The notes: generated from the sequence alone by a model not told the origin. DNA of 53,246 bases from an uncultured Eubacteriales bacterium (GCA_900546075.1 URBH01000007.1:1-53246); one strand, 5' to 3'; shown: positions 8,494 to 17,977, counted from the first letter of the stretch. Numbers and translations are program-made.

Positions 8494-9675
8494 ATGAACA
8501 AAATCTGGATCGGCAACGGCCAGCTGGTCTTGCCGGACAAAATCGTCCCCGGCGGCTCCGTGCTGCTGGAGGGAAAGAAAATCGCGGCCGTCAACGTGCC
8601 CTGTCCGCCGGATGCCCGGCGGGTGGATGTGGACGGAAGCTATATTATGGCGGGCTTCGTGGACCTCCACGTCCACGGCGGCGGCGACACGGACTTTATG
8701 GATGAGGACGCTTCGGCGTTCCCAGCCATTGCGAAAGCCCACTGCGCCCACGGCACCACCGCCCTGTGCCCCACCACCATGACCTGCGCGGATTCATTGC
8801 TGGAAAAGACCATCGACCTGTTTCTGGAAGCGGACAAGGAGCCGGAAAACGGTGCGGAGCTGCTGGGACTGCATCTGGAGGGCCCTTATTTCTCCGCTGC
8901 CTCCAAGGGCGCACAGCCCATTGGGGAGCAGCGTATCCCTGAGCGGGAGGATCTGGAGCGGATACTGCGGCGGGCGAAGGGAAGCATCCTGCGCTGGGAC
9001 GCCGCGCCGGAGCTGCCGAACATGGAGCTGTTTGCCAAGGTCATGGCGGAAAACGGGGTGCTTGCCTCTCTGGCGCACAGCGCGGCGACGGCACCGCAGG
9101 CATTGCGGGCCTTTGACTGGGGCTTTTCCCATGTGACGCATTTCTACAATGCCTGTACGACGTTCCACAAGAAGAACGGTCTGGTTTATTCCGGCATTGT
9201 GGAGGCGACCTACCTGCGCGACGATGTGACCATTGAACTCATCGGCGACGGACGCCACATTCCACGGGAGTCCATGCTGCTGGCACTGCGCATCAAGGGC
9301 GCGGACTCCATCGCTCTGATCACGGACGCCATGCGGGCGGCCGGTGTAAACTGCGAAAAATCCGTGCTGGGCGCCAGAACCACCGGCGTACCCGTGGTCA
9401 TCCGGGACGACGTGGCGCAGCTGCCAGACCTCAGCTCTTACGCGGGCAGCATTGCCACCATGGACCGGTGCCTGCGCACGGCGCATGTGCAGTACGGAAT
9501 TCCTCTGCCGGAGGTCAGCAGAATGCTCTCCCTGACACCGGCGAGACTCTGCGGTGTTTCCGACCGCAAGGGTTCGCTGGAAAAGGGGAAGGACGGGGAC
9601 GTGGTCGTGCTGTCCGGGAATTTCCAGGTGCAGCAGGTATACGCCCGGGGCGATCGGTGCGTATTTGGGACGTGA
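8494..9675 (+). CDS. nagA: N-acetylglucosamine-6-phosphate deacetylase
   Basis: A 393-residue amidohydrolase that removes acetate from GlcNAc-6-phosphate (or a related N-acetyl sugar phosphate), feeding NagB-type enzymes. The metal-site motif HVHGGGDTDFMD lies near residue 54, HLEGPYFS near 129, a metal His in ASLAHSAATAPQ near 190, HVTHFYNA near 210, and the catalytic Asp in LITDAMRAAG near 272. Length matches NagA (about 380-395). I prefer ATG 8494, with GGGAG 7 bases upstream, over ATG 8488, which is too close to it. The NagB-like protein just upstream is divergent, so the physiological substrate may not be plain GlcNAc-6-P. Confidence 0.92.
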   Translation: MNKIWIGNGQLVLPDKIVPGGSVLLEGKKIAAVNVPCPPDARRVDVDGSYIMAGFVDLHVHGGGDTDFMDEDASAFPAIAKAHCAHGTTALCPTTMTCADSLLEKTIDLFLEADKEPENGAELLGLHLEGPYFSAASKGAQPIGEQRIPEREDLERILRRAKGSILRWDAAPELPNMELFAKVMAENGVLASLAHSAATAPQALRAFDWGFSHVTHFYNACTTFHKKNGLVYSGIVEATYLRDDVTIELIGDGRHIPRESMLLALRIKGADSIALITDAMRAAGVNCEKSVLGARTTGVPVVIRDDVAQLPDLSSYAGSIATMDRCLRTAHVQYGIPLPEVSRMLSLTPARLCGVSDRKGSLEKGKDGDVVVLSGNFQVQQVYARGDRCVFGT

Positions 9676-9752
9676 AGAACCTTTATATATTATCCATTGT
9701 ATAAGATGCTGAAAAGAATAAGTTCTATATAGGGAATCGTAGGTAATGTTGA

Positions 9753-9781
9753 TTGCAATTGTGGACGATTTGCTCTATACT
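9753..9781 (+). promoter_or_regulatory. Promoter of the ABC sugar importer operon
   Basis: TTGCAA (9753-9758), a 17-base spacer and TATACT (9776-9781), about 80 bases before the binding-protein start. The 186-base gap between nagA and this gene contains no terminator that I can see. Confidence 0.72.
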
Positions 9782-9861
9782 ATAGCCATAGCAGGTAAGC
9801 AGATTGTGAAATTTGCTGTAGTCGCGCAACTGCTAATCAATCAAACTGAGGAGGAACACAA

Positions 9862-11235
9862 ATGAAAAAACTGTTCGCACTGCTTCTGGTGGCCATCATG
9901 GCGCTGAGCATGGTCGCCTGTGGCGCAGATAAGACTGCAACCACCGAAGCCCCCAAGACTGACGCTCCCGCTGCTCCCGCTGCCACTCAGGCGGAGACGA
10001 CCGTGTCCGACGAGCCTGTGACCATCCACTGCCTGCACTACATGGTCGAGGGCAACAAGTCCGCCGGCCTTGAGAAGATCCAGGCTGCGTTCTCCGAGCT
10101 GTACCCCAACGTTACCTTTGAAAACAGCGCATACTCCCAGGGCACTGACTACTTTGCACAGCTGCAGACCGCGATCGCTTCCGGCGATATGCCCGAGATC
10201 ATGATGGGCAACCCCGGCCTGTACACCGACCTGATCGATGGCGGCTACGTCATGGACCTGACCGGCAACGCCGTTATCGAAGGACTGGGCCTGACCCAGG
10301 CTGACATGGGCGACGTGTCCTACCAGGGCAAGTGGTACGCTTTCCCCGTGGACTTCAAGACCTGGGGCGTTTACTACAACAAGACCATCTTTGATGAGCT
10401 GAATCTGAAGGTTCCCACCACCCAGACCGAGCTGCTGGAAGTCTGCAAGGCTCTGAAGGCCGGCGGCTATGATCCTTGGGCACAGTGGTATGCCGACGGC
10501 GCCTCCGTTGATATCGAAATGCGTCCTGTCGTCTGGACGGAAGCGATCCAGAACGGTGACAACGATATGTTCGAGAAGCTGATGAGCGGCGAGAAGAAGG
10601 TCGCTGACTATCCCTACTTCGCAAAGGGTCTGGAAGCCTGGGGCGCCCGTATGGGCAACTGGGCGCGCAATGACGCCACCTCCAACAAGCAGTCCGACGC
10701 TAACGAGATCTTCCTGTCCGGCCAGGCTGGCATGCTGTACCAGGGCACCTGGAACTACGGCTCCATCGAAGACCTGAAGTCCGACGACTTCGACTATGGC
10801 TTCTTCTTCGTTCCCACCGACGACTCCGGCAAGGAGCCTGTCATGAACGTTCAGGTCGACCAGGCTTTCATGGTCAACCCCAAGGCTGAGAATGCCGACT
10901 GGGCCGTCAAGTTCATGGAGTTCTTCCTGAGCGAGCAGATGGGCACCTGGTCCGACGCGACCAAGCAGCCCTGCATCACCGGCGCTACCACCGAGAATAC
11001 CACCGATTTCCTGAAGACCATTCTGGACGTGAAGGCCTCCGGCAACACTGTCGGCTACGGTGAGTTCACCGTTCCCTTCACCTCCGCTTACACCGCTGCT
11101 TACCGCAAGGCTCTGACCGCTTACGCCACCTACTGCTGCACCGGCAAGACTACCGACGGTGTCAACTCCGTGGAAAGCTGCATCGAGTACATGCAGGAGC
11201 TGTTCGACGAGGAATTCGCACAGGCTGGCCTGTAA
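9862..11235 (+). CDS. Extracellular sugar-binding lipoprotein (CUT1 ABC importer)
   Basis: A 457-residue family 1 solute-binding protein. MKKLFALLLVAIMALSMVAC is a lipoprotein signal with lipobox SMVAC and lipidated Cys20. A Thr/Ala/Pro-rich linker follows to about residue 50 and then the bilobal binding domain. It captures an oligosaccharide or sugar outside the membrane and delivers it to the two permeases downstream. AGGAGG precedes the ATG. A stable hairpin follows its stop codon before the permeases, which fits the higher binding-protein level usual for such operons. No ATPase gene is present, so a shared MsmX-type ATPase encoded elsewhere is expected. Confidence 0.92.
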   Translation: MKKLFALLLVAIMALSMVACGADKTATTEAPKTDAPAAPAATQAETTVSDEPVTIHCLHYMVEGNKSAGLEKIQAAFSELYPNVTFENSAYSQGTDYFAQLQTAIASGDMPEIMMGNPGLYTDLIDGGYVMDLTGNAVIEGLGLTQADMGDVSYQGKWYAFPVDFKTWGVYYNKTIFDELNLKVPTTQTELLEVCKALKAGGYDPWAQWYADGASVDIEMRPVVWTEAIQNGDNDMFEKLMSGEKKVADYPYFAKGLEAWGARMGNWARNDATSNKQSDANEIFLSGQAGMLYQGTWNYGSIEDLKSDDFDYGFFFVPTDDSGKEPVMNVQVDQAFMVNPKAENADWAVKFMEFFLSEQMGTWSDATKQPCITGATTENTTDFLKTILDVKASGNTVGYGEFTVPFTSAYTAAYRKALTAYATYCCTGKTTDGVNSVESCIEYMQELFDEEFAQAGL

Positions 11236-11273
11236 TGGCTGATATCACATTGTTCGTATAATTTAAGGGTCGG

Positions 11274-11303
11274 GTGGGCGCAGTCCGCTAGGACAGCGCC
11301 CAC
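11274..11303 (+). other. Intercistronic RNA hairpin between binding protein and permeases
   Basis: GTGGGCGC and GCGCCCAC (8 bp) enclose a second 4-bp stem GTCC/GGAC with loop GCTA; single unpaired A residues lie on each side. No U run follows, so this looks like a processing or mRNA-stabilising hairpin rather than a full terminator. Confidence 0.65.
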
Positions 11304-11359
11304 TCATCCCTCTTACCAGAAATAACGGCTAACCGGCCGCCACCATGAGAGGTGTGTGT

Positions 11360-12241
11360 ATGCGCAAATTAAATATGCCGAGGCGGCTGTCTTCCAGTGC
11401 GGCCCGGACTCACGGCGGAAACATGCTGTTTATGCTGCCGACGATCATCCTGTTCTGCATTGTTGTCCTGATCCCATTCTTTCAGGGCATTCCCTATTCC
11501 TTCACCAACTGGAAGAGCATTGTCAGTGAAACGAAGGAATTCAACGGACTGAAAAACTACATCTACCTGATTAAAAACAAATATTTTCAGGATTCCCTGC
11601 TGGTCACCTTCAAGTTCACGATCCTGTATATGATCTCCGCGAACGTTATGGGATTGCTGCTGGCGCTGGCCATCCACAGGTCTTCCTGGTTCAATAATAT
11701 TGCCAGAACCGTACTGTTCCTGCCCTTTACGGTGTCCGCGACAGCCGGTTCCATTGTCTGGTCCTACGTATTTACCGATGTTTACGGCACGATCACCGGT
11801 CTCGTCAGCCCGCTGGGTATGCCCGGCCAGATCATTTACGGTATGGTCGTCATCGGCGCATGGCGCGACATGGGTTACACCATGCTGATCTACATTGCGG
11901 CACTTCAGGCCGTTCCTCAGGATTATTATGAGGCGGCGACCGTGGACGGCGCCGGAAAGCTGCGTCAGTTCTTCTCCGTGACCGTTCCCAACATTGTGCC
12001 CGCGTTTACGACGAACGTGACGCTGCTGCTGGCATGGGGCCTGCGGACCTTCGATATGCCCATGGCCGTTGCCCGCAACGCAAGAGAAGGTCAGTTCACC
12101 GCGGTTTATGTCTATGACAGCATCTTCTCCAACAACAAGGCTGGCCTTGGTCAGGCAGCCGCTGTTATCCTGACCATCATTCTGGTGGTTCTGACCCAGA
12201 TCGTTACACGCTCTCTGAGAAGACTGGAGGTTGAACAGTAA
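11360..12241 (+). CDS. ABC sugar permease, UgpA/MalF type
   Basis: A 293-residue inner-membrane permease of the CUT1 family with six predicted transmembrane segments. The first is LPTIILFCIVVLIPFF. The EAA loop, EAATVDGAGKLRQFFSVTVP near residue 200, contacts the ATPase. I place the start at 11360, with GAGAGG 7 bases upstream, because the earlier in-frame ATG at 11345 has no ribosome site. Its stop codon overlaps the next ATG by one base (TAATG), so the two permeases are translationally coupled and form the translocation pore together. Confidence 0.92.
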   Translation: MRKLNMPRRLSSSAARTHGGNMLFMLPTIILFCIVVLIPFFQGIPYSFTNWKSIVSETKEFNGLKNYIYLIKNKYFQDSLLVTFKFTILYMISANVMGLLLALAIHRSSWFNNIARTVLFLPFTVSATAGSIVWSYVFTDVYGTITGLVSPLGMPGQIIYGMVVIGAWRDMGYTMLIYIAALQAVPQDYYEAATVDGAGKLRQFFSVTVPNIVPAFTTNVTLLLAWGLRTFDMPMAVARNAREGQFTAVYVYDSIFSNNKAGLGQAAAVILTIILVVLTQIVTRSLRRLEVEQ

Positions 12242-13122
12242 TGGCAAGTTCGACGGTTATTGCTTCCCCTCACAAGCGTCTTCTGGACCGGCACACCCAA
12301 AAGAAGCTGGCCGGAATCGGCCGGGTAATCATGATTCTGCTGATTATGATTATTGTGGTGCTGCCGTTCTATGTGGCGGTGCTGTACTCCTTCCGCGCGC
12401 CGGACGCCATCACGGCCAACCGCCTTGCATGGCCGGAGCATCCGACATTCCAGAATTATCTGCGGGTCATTTTTGAAAATGAAAGCTTCCTGACCGGCTA
12501 CAAGAACAGCATCATCAACACTCTGCCCACGGTCGTGCTGCTGATGGTCATTACTTCCATGGCAAGCTGGGTTCTGGCGCGCCATGAGACAAGGTTCTAT
12601 AACTTCATGTACGCCATCCTGACGCTGGGTCTGCTGATTCCCTTCCAGTGCTTTGAGCTGCCGCTGTACATCAACTGGTACAACGCCGGTCTTGTCAGCA
12701 CGAATATTGGATTCATTGTTGCCCGCGCGGGCTTACAGATATCCATCAGTCTGACGGCGGTCACCGGCTTTATCAAGACGGTGCCCCGCGACTTGGAGCA
12801 GGCGGCGATGATGGACGGCTGCAACCGGTTCCAGTGCTTCTGGAAGGTGGTCTTCCCCCTGATGACCCCCATCAACGTGACCCAGCTGGTTCTGAACACC
12901 CTGTTTATCTGGAACGACTACAGCACGTCGATCATTCTGCTTCGCAAGAAGTACTCCTTCACCCTGACGTTGGCACAGATCATTTACTTCAACGAGAATA
13001 CGACCATGCTGAACGAGGCGTTTGCCTTCTTCATCATGGCCATGATCCCGATTCTGATCCTCTATCTGTGCATGCAGAAATACATTGTCAGCGGCATCAC
13101 CGCTGGTGCGGTCAAGGGTTGA
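12241..13122 (+). CDS. ABC sugar permease, UgpE/MalG type
   Basis: A 293-residue partner permease with six predicted transmembrane segments. Its EAA-type loop EQAAMMDGCNRFQCFWKVVF is near residue 185, and the C-terminus QKYIVSGITAGAVKG is the hallmark ending of MalG-type CUT1 permeases. The ATG overlaps the stop of the preceding permease. The gene is followed by a strong terminator, closing the three-gene importer operon. The substrate cannot be deduced from the permeases. The linked YesMN regulators and NagA/NagB-like enzymes point to a complex glycan-derived sugar. Confidence 0.92.
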   Translation: MASSTVIASPHKRLLDRHTQKKLAGIGRVIMILLIMIIVVLPFYVAVLYSFRAPDAITANRLAWPEHPTFQNYLRVIFENESFLTGYKNSIINTLPTVVLLMVITSMASWVLARHETRFYNFMYAILTLGLLIPFQCFELPLYINWYNAGLVSTNIGFIVARAGLQISISLTAVTGFIKTVPRDLEQAAMMDGCNRFQCFWKVVFPLMTPINVTQLVLNTLFIWNDYSTSIILLRKKYSFTLTLAQIIYFNENTTMLNEAFAFFIMAMIPILILYLCMQKYIVSGITAGAVKG

Positions 13123-13137
13123 TCCCGACAGTTTGGC

Positions 13138-13170
13138 ACCGGCCTCAGGAAAGCCTGAGGCCGGTGTTTT
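13138..13170 (+). terminator. Terminator of the importer operon
   Basis: ACCGGCCTCAGG (13138-13149) and CCTGAGGCCGGT (13154-13165) form a 12-bp perfect stem with loop AAAG, followed by GTTTT. Confidence 0.88.
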
Positions 13171-13205
13171 CCATAACAGGAAATGTAAGGAAAGTAAAAA
13201 ATACG

Positions 13206-13234
13206 TTGCGGATGCCGACAAATTCTGTTATAAT
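13206..13234 (+). promoter_or_regulatory. Promoter of the DUF624-YesNM operon
   Basis: TTGCGG (13206-13211), a 17-base spacer and a perfect TATAAT (13229-13234), 26 bases ahead of the TTG start codon. Confidence 0.72.
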
Positions 13235-13260
13235 ACTACAAAAAAGGAGGGCGTGCCGTT

Positions 13261-13998
13261 TTGACTGCCAAAAAAAGGAAATTCTGGAACATTCCGCCGG
13301 AAGAAGAACAGACGGGACTGCTCCTGTGGTTTCAGATTTTACAGAAGCATTATCTGAAGCTGTTCGGCGCGAACGCCATAGCGGTTCTCAGTCTGCTGCC
13401 CTGCGCCTATTTTATTTATCTTCTGATACAGACCGGGGATGTTGTTTTCTGGGTGGTGGGGCTGGCACTTTTTGTGCTGGCGTCCCCCTGTCAGACCGGA
13501 CTGCACAGTGTCTGCGTGCGGCTGGTTCACAGAATGCCGGTGTGGGTGAAGGACGAATTCATCAATGCGTGGAAGCAGGAGTGGAAGCCCTCCATGCTCC
13601 TCGGCCTGATTCTCGGCGTGCTGTGGTCGGTGCTGGCCTACGGGGCGTATATGGTGGTCGCGGTGGATGGTGGCATGTCTGTGGGATATCTTTTGATGAT
13701 GCTGCTTGCGGCGTATTTCCTGACGGGGCTTACCCTGTTCGGCTATCAGCAGATCGCCATGCTGGAGCTGCCCTTTGGCACACAGCTGAAAAACGCGGCG
13801 CTTCTGATTTTTGCCGGGAAACTGCGCGCCTTCTTTGCCATCGTGGTGTGGGTCGGGATGCTTCTGGTTTCCGTGATCTACTACGGTCTGGCAGCGTACA
13901 TATTGCTGGCGGGCTGGGTGGCCATCGGGGTCATGACGGCGAATGTCATTTTCGCGCCGGTGTTTTCCAGACTGTTTTTGACGGGAGAGCCGGAATGA
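13261..13998 (+). CDS. YesL-like DUF624 membrane protein
   Basis: A 245-residue protein with about five or six transmembrane segments. It matches the YesL/DUF624 type found beside YesM/YesN systems and CUT1 importers in Firmicutes; the function is not established in the family. The start is TTG at 13261: AAGGAGG lies 10 bases upstream, and the nearby GTG runs into a stop after three codons. Its stop overlaps the next ATG (ATGA), so it is the first gene of a four-gene operon ending with the sensor kinase. A role in helping importer assembly or signalling is inferred only from context. Confidence 0.8.
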   Translation: MTAKKRKFWNIPPEEEQTGLLLWFQILQKHYLKLFGANAIAVLSLLPCAYFIYLLIQTGDVVFWVVGLALFVLASPCQTGLHSVCVRLVHRMPVWVKDEFINAWKQEWKPSMLLGLILGVLWSVLAYGAYMVVAVDGGMSVGYLLMMLLAAYFLTGLTLFGYQQIAMLELPFGTQLKNAALLIFAGKLRAFFAIVVWVGMLLVSVIYYGLAAYILLAGWVAIGVMTANVIFAPVFSRLFLTGEPE

Positions 13999-14507
13999 AA
14001 AAGAAACTGGAATACATCTGGTACTATTATAAGTGGTATATTCTGGCCGCCGCGCTGGTGATTCTGGTCGCGGCGAATTTCATAGGAGAATTGGGGCAGC
14101 GGCGTCAGCCGGACGGCGTGGTCAGCATTGTGACCACCTCTCAGATGCCGGAGGAAACGGTCGAGGAAATCCGGACGCTGTTTGAGACCCTTTGGGGAGA
14201 CCGGAACCAGGACGGCGTTACGGACGTGGAAGTGAATGTGTACGCCTACGACGGAATGGGCTATTCCGGCGGCAGCGCGGACGACTACGCCGCCGCGGCC
14301 GTGCATCTGGCCTCGGAGATTCAGGCAGGGACTACGGATCTGTTTCTTTCGGACGCGGAAGAACTGATGCGGCAGGCAGAGCGCCTGCAATACTATGGCG
14401 CGTTCCGGGAGTATGACGCGCTGCACCGACTGGACTGCGCCGAGCTGGAAGATTTCGGTGTCTACGCTTTCCCGGAAAAGGCGGCGCTACTGGACATGCT
14501 TCGTTAA
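13995..14507 (+). CDS. Small single-span membrane protein of unknown function
   Basis: A 170-residue protein. A cytoplasmic basic start (MKKKLEYIWYYYKWY) precedes one transmembrane helix (about 16-30, ILAAALVILVAANFI). The remaining roughly 135 residues are acidic and predicted extracytoplasmic, including a DRNQDGVTDVEVNVY stretch that resembles a calcium-binding loop. It overlaps the DUF624 stop by 4 bases and precedes the response regulator by 30 bases. I do not recognise a family. Context suggests an accessory sensor component or chaperone for the YesM-like kinase or the importer. Expression as part of this operon is well supported; function is not. Confidence 0.75.
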   Translation: MKKKLEYIWYYYKWYILAAALVILVAANFIGELGQRRQPDGVVSIVTTSQMPEETVEEIRTLFETLWGDRNQDGVTDVEVNVYAYDGMGYSGGSADDYAAAAVHLASEIQAGTTDLFLSDAEELMRQAERLQYYGAFREYDALHRLDCAELEDFGVYAFPEKAALLDMLR

Positions 14508-14537
14508 GAAAAACCAACGGATGAGGAAGATGAGATA

Positions 14538-16052
14538 ATGAGCTATCGTGTTTTGTTGATCGACGACAATCAGCTGGCGCTGGAATCCATGGAAAAGACC
14601 ATCCCCTGGGCGGAGCATGATCTGGAGCTTGTGGGGTGCGCGTCCAATGGCGTTCAGGGCTGCCAGATGATCCGCTCCCTCCATCCGGACATCCTCATCA
14701 GCGATATTCAGATGCCGGAGATGGACGGGCTGACCATGCTGGAGCAGATGAAAAATGAACTGGCCAATTCCAGAGTCATTTTTATTACCGCCTACGACAA
14801 AATCGAGTATGCGGCCAGAGCCATCCGCCTGTCTGCCTTTGATTTCCTGATGAAGCCCGTGAAAAATGAAGACCTGATCCAGTCTCTTGACCGGGCGGTG
14901 CAGAGCATGGACCGGGAGAACAGCAAGATCGAAAAGCAGGCGAAGGAGCAGACAATCCTCCGGCGCGCCCGGTTCCTGTCCGCCCTGACCGCCGGCTCCA
15001 TGGAGGACATCGCCCACGCTTTTTCCGGTTTTGTGACCGGTATTCCCCAGAATTACTTTTTCATGATCGCGGAAACGGAGAGCCATGTCACGGAGCCGAT
15101 CTCCCGGATGGAGTTTATGACGTTTCCGGAAAATGTGGAGATACTCAATGTGGTACTCAATCACCAGCTGGTCATGCTCTGCGCGATGACAGGGGAGAGC
15201 GGCCACTGGCAGAGCACGGCCAGAAGTATTGCCGCGACATTGCAGGAGAATTTCCTTGGACTGACTGTGGCCGTCAGCAACCTGTACAGCCGCCCGGAGG
15301 ATTTTTACGTCGCCTATCAGGAGTGCCGCTGTGCGCTGCTGCGCCATGACATCAATGGAAGAACGGCGAGGGTGGAGTTTGCCTACGACTTGGAAGGCGA
15401 CGCGCTGAAGCATACCCGGATCGAGGAGCTGGATCAGGTCTGCGAGAAGATCGCCCAGCACATTACCGACATCGACCCGGAACGGCTGTGGAGCATGATC
15501 CTGAAAAAGAGCGGCGGAAATATCCGCATTATCCGAACCACATTGTGGCTGCTGTGTACCAAGGTGATCCGCAGCAAGCTGGAACAGCATCAGTGGACGG
15601 AAGAAGCGGACATGATCGTCTACGACATCACCAAGATCACCCGGGAGCAGGAGGCCAGAGACTGGCTTCTCCGGTTTCTGGAGGAAGCCAACAGAAATAC
15701 GTCGGGTCAGAACCACCGCTCCAATCTGGTTCGCAACGTGCTGGAATATATCCGCGGACACATCACCGACGGACTGGTGCTGGAAGAGGTGGCAAAGAAG
15801 TTTTATGTGTCGCCCAACTATCTTTCCAGCATCATTCACAAGGAGACCAGCAAGACCTACCGCCAGCACGTGATCGAGGCGAAAATGACCGTCGCCAAGC
15901 AGATGCTGAACGATACCCGTATGCGGGTGGAGGATGTGGCCTACGCCGTGGGATATGAAAATTACATCAGCTTCTACAACGTTTTCAAACGAATTGAGCA
16001 TATGAGTCCGTCGGAGTATCGTTTTCAGAAATGGAACGGAGAACAGTTATGA
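14538..16052 (+). CDS. YesN-like response regulator, AraC-type output
   Basis: A 504-residue two-component regulator. The receiver domain covers about 1-120, with acidic pocket D9/D10, phospho-acceptor D56 in LISDIQMP, and the switch Lys in LMKPVKN near 109. The middle, about 130-390, is an unassigned linker typical of YesN proteins. The C-terminal 100 residues hold two AraC helix-turn-helix motifs (LVLEEVAKKFYVSPNYLSS and MRVEDVAYAVGYENYISFY). It should activate nearby sugar-uptake promoters, several of which have a weak -35. Its stop overlaps the start of the kinase gene (ATGA). Confidence 0.92.
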   Translation: MSYRVLLIDDNQLALESMEKTIPWAEHDLELVGCASNGVQGCQMIRSLHPDILISDIQMPEMDGLTMLEQMKNELANSRVIFITAYDKIEYAARAIRLSAFDFLMKPVKNEDLIQSLDRAVQSMDRENSKIEKQAKEQTILRRARFLSALTAGSMEDIAHAFSGFVTGIPQNYFFMIAETESHVTEPISRMEFMTFPENVEILNVVLNHQLVMLCAMTGESGHWQSTARSIAATLQENFLGLTVAVSNLYSRPEDFYVAYQECRCALLRHDINGRTARVEFAYDLEGDALKHTRIEELDQVCEKIAQHITDIDPERLWSMILKKSGGNIRIIRTTLWLLCTKVIRSKLEQHQWTEEADMIVYDITKITREQEARDWLLRFLEEANRNTSGQNHRSNLVRNVLEYIRGHITDGLVLEEVAKKFYVSPNYLSSIIHKETSKTYRQHVIEAKMTVAKQMLNDTRMRVEDVAYAVGYENYISFYNVFKRIEHMSPSEYRFQKWNGEQL

Positions 16053-17839
16053 TTCAGGCGTGGAAGGATCTGCGTTTTTCTGCCAAGCTGACCCTGATTT
16101 TCTTTCTGGTGCTGTCGCTGACCATCGGCGTGATCACGATTCGGCAGAGCTATTCCTCCTTCCGCTTTCTGGAAGAAAAAAGTCTGGAGGATATGGAAAA
16201 TCTGGCAGAGCAGGTAATTTTGAACTTTACCCAGACCCTTGAGGATATAGAGAACAGCTGCTATGTCGCCATGATCTCCCGTGAGGTGCCGAAAAATATG
16301 AGCGGCAGCGCGACCTATGCCGTTCAGAAATATACTCTCGCGACCATGATCAGCAGCGCGACCTCCTATGATTACATCATGGCGCGGAATTCTCAGAGGC
16401 AGCTGATCAGTACGGACTTTCGCAATGATACGCCCACTGAGCAGCGCAGTCAGATCGAGGCGGACTGCCGCACCATTCTGGAAGAACATCAGGAAAATAC
16501 GTTGGGTTCCTGTCAATGGATCCGCATGGACAGCGGCCATGTGTATTTGCTGCGGGATGTTTACGACACCCAGCCCCTGCGGCATAAGGGTGTTATTGTG
16601 CTGCACATTCGCCAGCCATTTTTCGCGGCGAGCAGCGCTTCGGAGAATACCGGCTTCCTGTTTCTGGATAAGAACGGGGATTCCCTGACCTATACCGGCA
16701 CGGAGCTGCCGGAGGGAATGACGGATGAAGTGATAGCGGACGCGCAGGCCGGGACCCTTTCCAGCAAGAATAACTGGTCGGGCGGCGAGTATTTTGCGGT
16801 GTCAGTGGCGGGCAGCCAGTGGTCGGTCATTGTGATCTGCTCTACCCAATCTTATCGAACCGGCTGCCGCCAGATCATGCAGAACGGCATCGCACTGGGC
16901 GCGCTGGGACTTCTGGCGGGCATGGCTCTGGTGTATATCCTGACAAGATCCGTGTTGAAGAAGCTGGGCGAGATCAAGGAATCCATGAAGGAGGTTGCCA
17001 ACGGCAATTTTGATTCCCGCATTGAGGTGACGGATGCCGACGATATCAGTCAGCTGGCCCTTGCCTTCAACGACATGAGCCAGAGAATATCGGAGCTGAT
17101 GGCGGAGCTGGTGGAAAAGGAGCGGATGCGGAGCAACGCGGAATTGCAGGTTCTGGAATACAAATACCGCGCGCTGGAGACCCAGATCAGACCCCACTTT
17201 ATTTACAACGCGCTGGAAGTGATCAGCTCCATGGCCAAAATCAAGGGAGAAACGGAAATGATCGACATCGTTCAGACGATCAGCCGGTATTTCCGCAACA
17301 TCACCCAAAGCACCACCGACCAGTTTATTACAGTCCAGCAGGAATTCGACCGGTTGCAGGACTATACCCGCATTTATCAGTTCATGCACGGCGACCATCT
17401 GAAAACCGTTTTCTCCGCCCGGGAGACGGCGCGCAATGCCATGATCCCTACCATGATTTTACAGCCGGTGGTGGAGAATTCCCTGAAATACGGTCTGCGG
17501 TCTCAGGAGGAGGACTCTGAGATCCGGGTACACGCCTACACGCAGGACGGAAAGCTGCTCATTACCATCCGGGACAACGGAAAAGGGCTGACCCAGGAGC
17601 AGATGGAAAAGCTGGAGAAGGGCGAGACTGCGGAAAGCAGCAGCTCCGGCATCGGCATGGCGAACGTCCGCCAGCGCCTGAAGCTGATCTACGGGGACAA
17701 GAGCAGCATCTCCTTCCGGAACCGCACCGCCGGCGGCGTGAAGGTCACGATTGAAATTCCCTTCACCTATTCAGAGCCGGACAGTCTGTGGGAGCTGGAG
17801 CAGATGGACGACTGGAGCGACTTGGACGAGCTATGGTGA
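16049..17839 (+). CDS. YesM-like sensor histidine kinase
   Basis: A 596-residue membrane kinase. Transmembrane helix 1 (about 13-31) and helix 2 (about 280-299) bracket a large extracellular sensor domain. A HAMP region (about 300-352) follows. The His_kinase domain carries QIRPHFIYNALE with phospho-acceptor His383. The ATPase domain has an N-box VVENSLKYG near 475-482, DNGKG at 509-513 and GIGMANV at 534-540. It phosphorylates the adjacent YesN-like regulator in response to an extracellular sugar or the loaded binding protein. The start at 16049 overlaps the regulator stop and has GGAGAA upstream; an ATG 18 bases earlier is less likely. Confidence 0.92.
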   Translation: MIQAWKDLRFSAKLTLIFFLVLSLTIGVITIRQSYSSFRFLEEKSLEDMENLAEQVILNFTQTLEDIENSCYVAMISREVPKNMSGSATYAVQKYTLATMISSATSYDYIMARNSQRQLISTDFRNDTPTEQRSQIEADCRTILEEHQENTLGSCQWIRMDSGHVYLLRDVYDTQPLRHKGVIVLHIRQPFFAASSASENTGFLFLDKNGDSLTYTGTELPEGMTDEVIADAQAGTLSSKNNWSGGEYFAVSVAGSQWSVIVICSTQSYRTGCRQIMQNGIALGALGLLAGMALVYILTRSVLKKLGEIKESMKEVANGNFDSRIEVTDADDISQLALAFNDMSQRISELMAELVEKERMRSNAELQVLEYKYRALETQIRPHFIYNALEVISSMAKIKGETEMIDIVQTISRYFRNITQSTTDQFITVQQEFDRLQDYTRIYQFMHGDHLKTVFSARETARNAMIPTMILQPVVENSLKYGLRSQEEDSEIRVHAYTQDGKLLITIRDNGKGLTQEQMEKLEKGETAESSSSGIGMANVRQRLKLIYGDKSSISFRNRTAGGVKVTIEIPFTYSEPDSLWELEQMDDWSDLDELW

Positions 17840-17918
17840 CAGCGCTGCATATATACCAAATCAGATGCTTTCCGGAAAAAGCGTAAGTTTGGTGAATGGT
17901 GTAAAAAAGCTTTGGTAG

Positions 17919-17924
17919 TATAAT
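17919..17924 (+). promoter_or_regulatory. -10 element upstream of the isomerase gene
   Basis: A perfect TATAAT at 17919-17924 has no acceptable -35 at 16-18 bases (ATGGTG there). This suggests an activator-dependent promoter, possibly driven by the YesN-like regulator encoded just upstream. An inverted GTGAAAAA/TTTTTCG repeat lies between it and the start codon. Confidence 0.5.
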
Positions 17925-17977
17925 ATAATAACAGGCGTGAAAAAATAAACTTTTTCGTATATTATGGAGGTTTCGCC

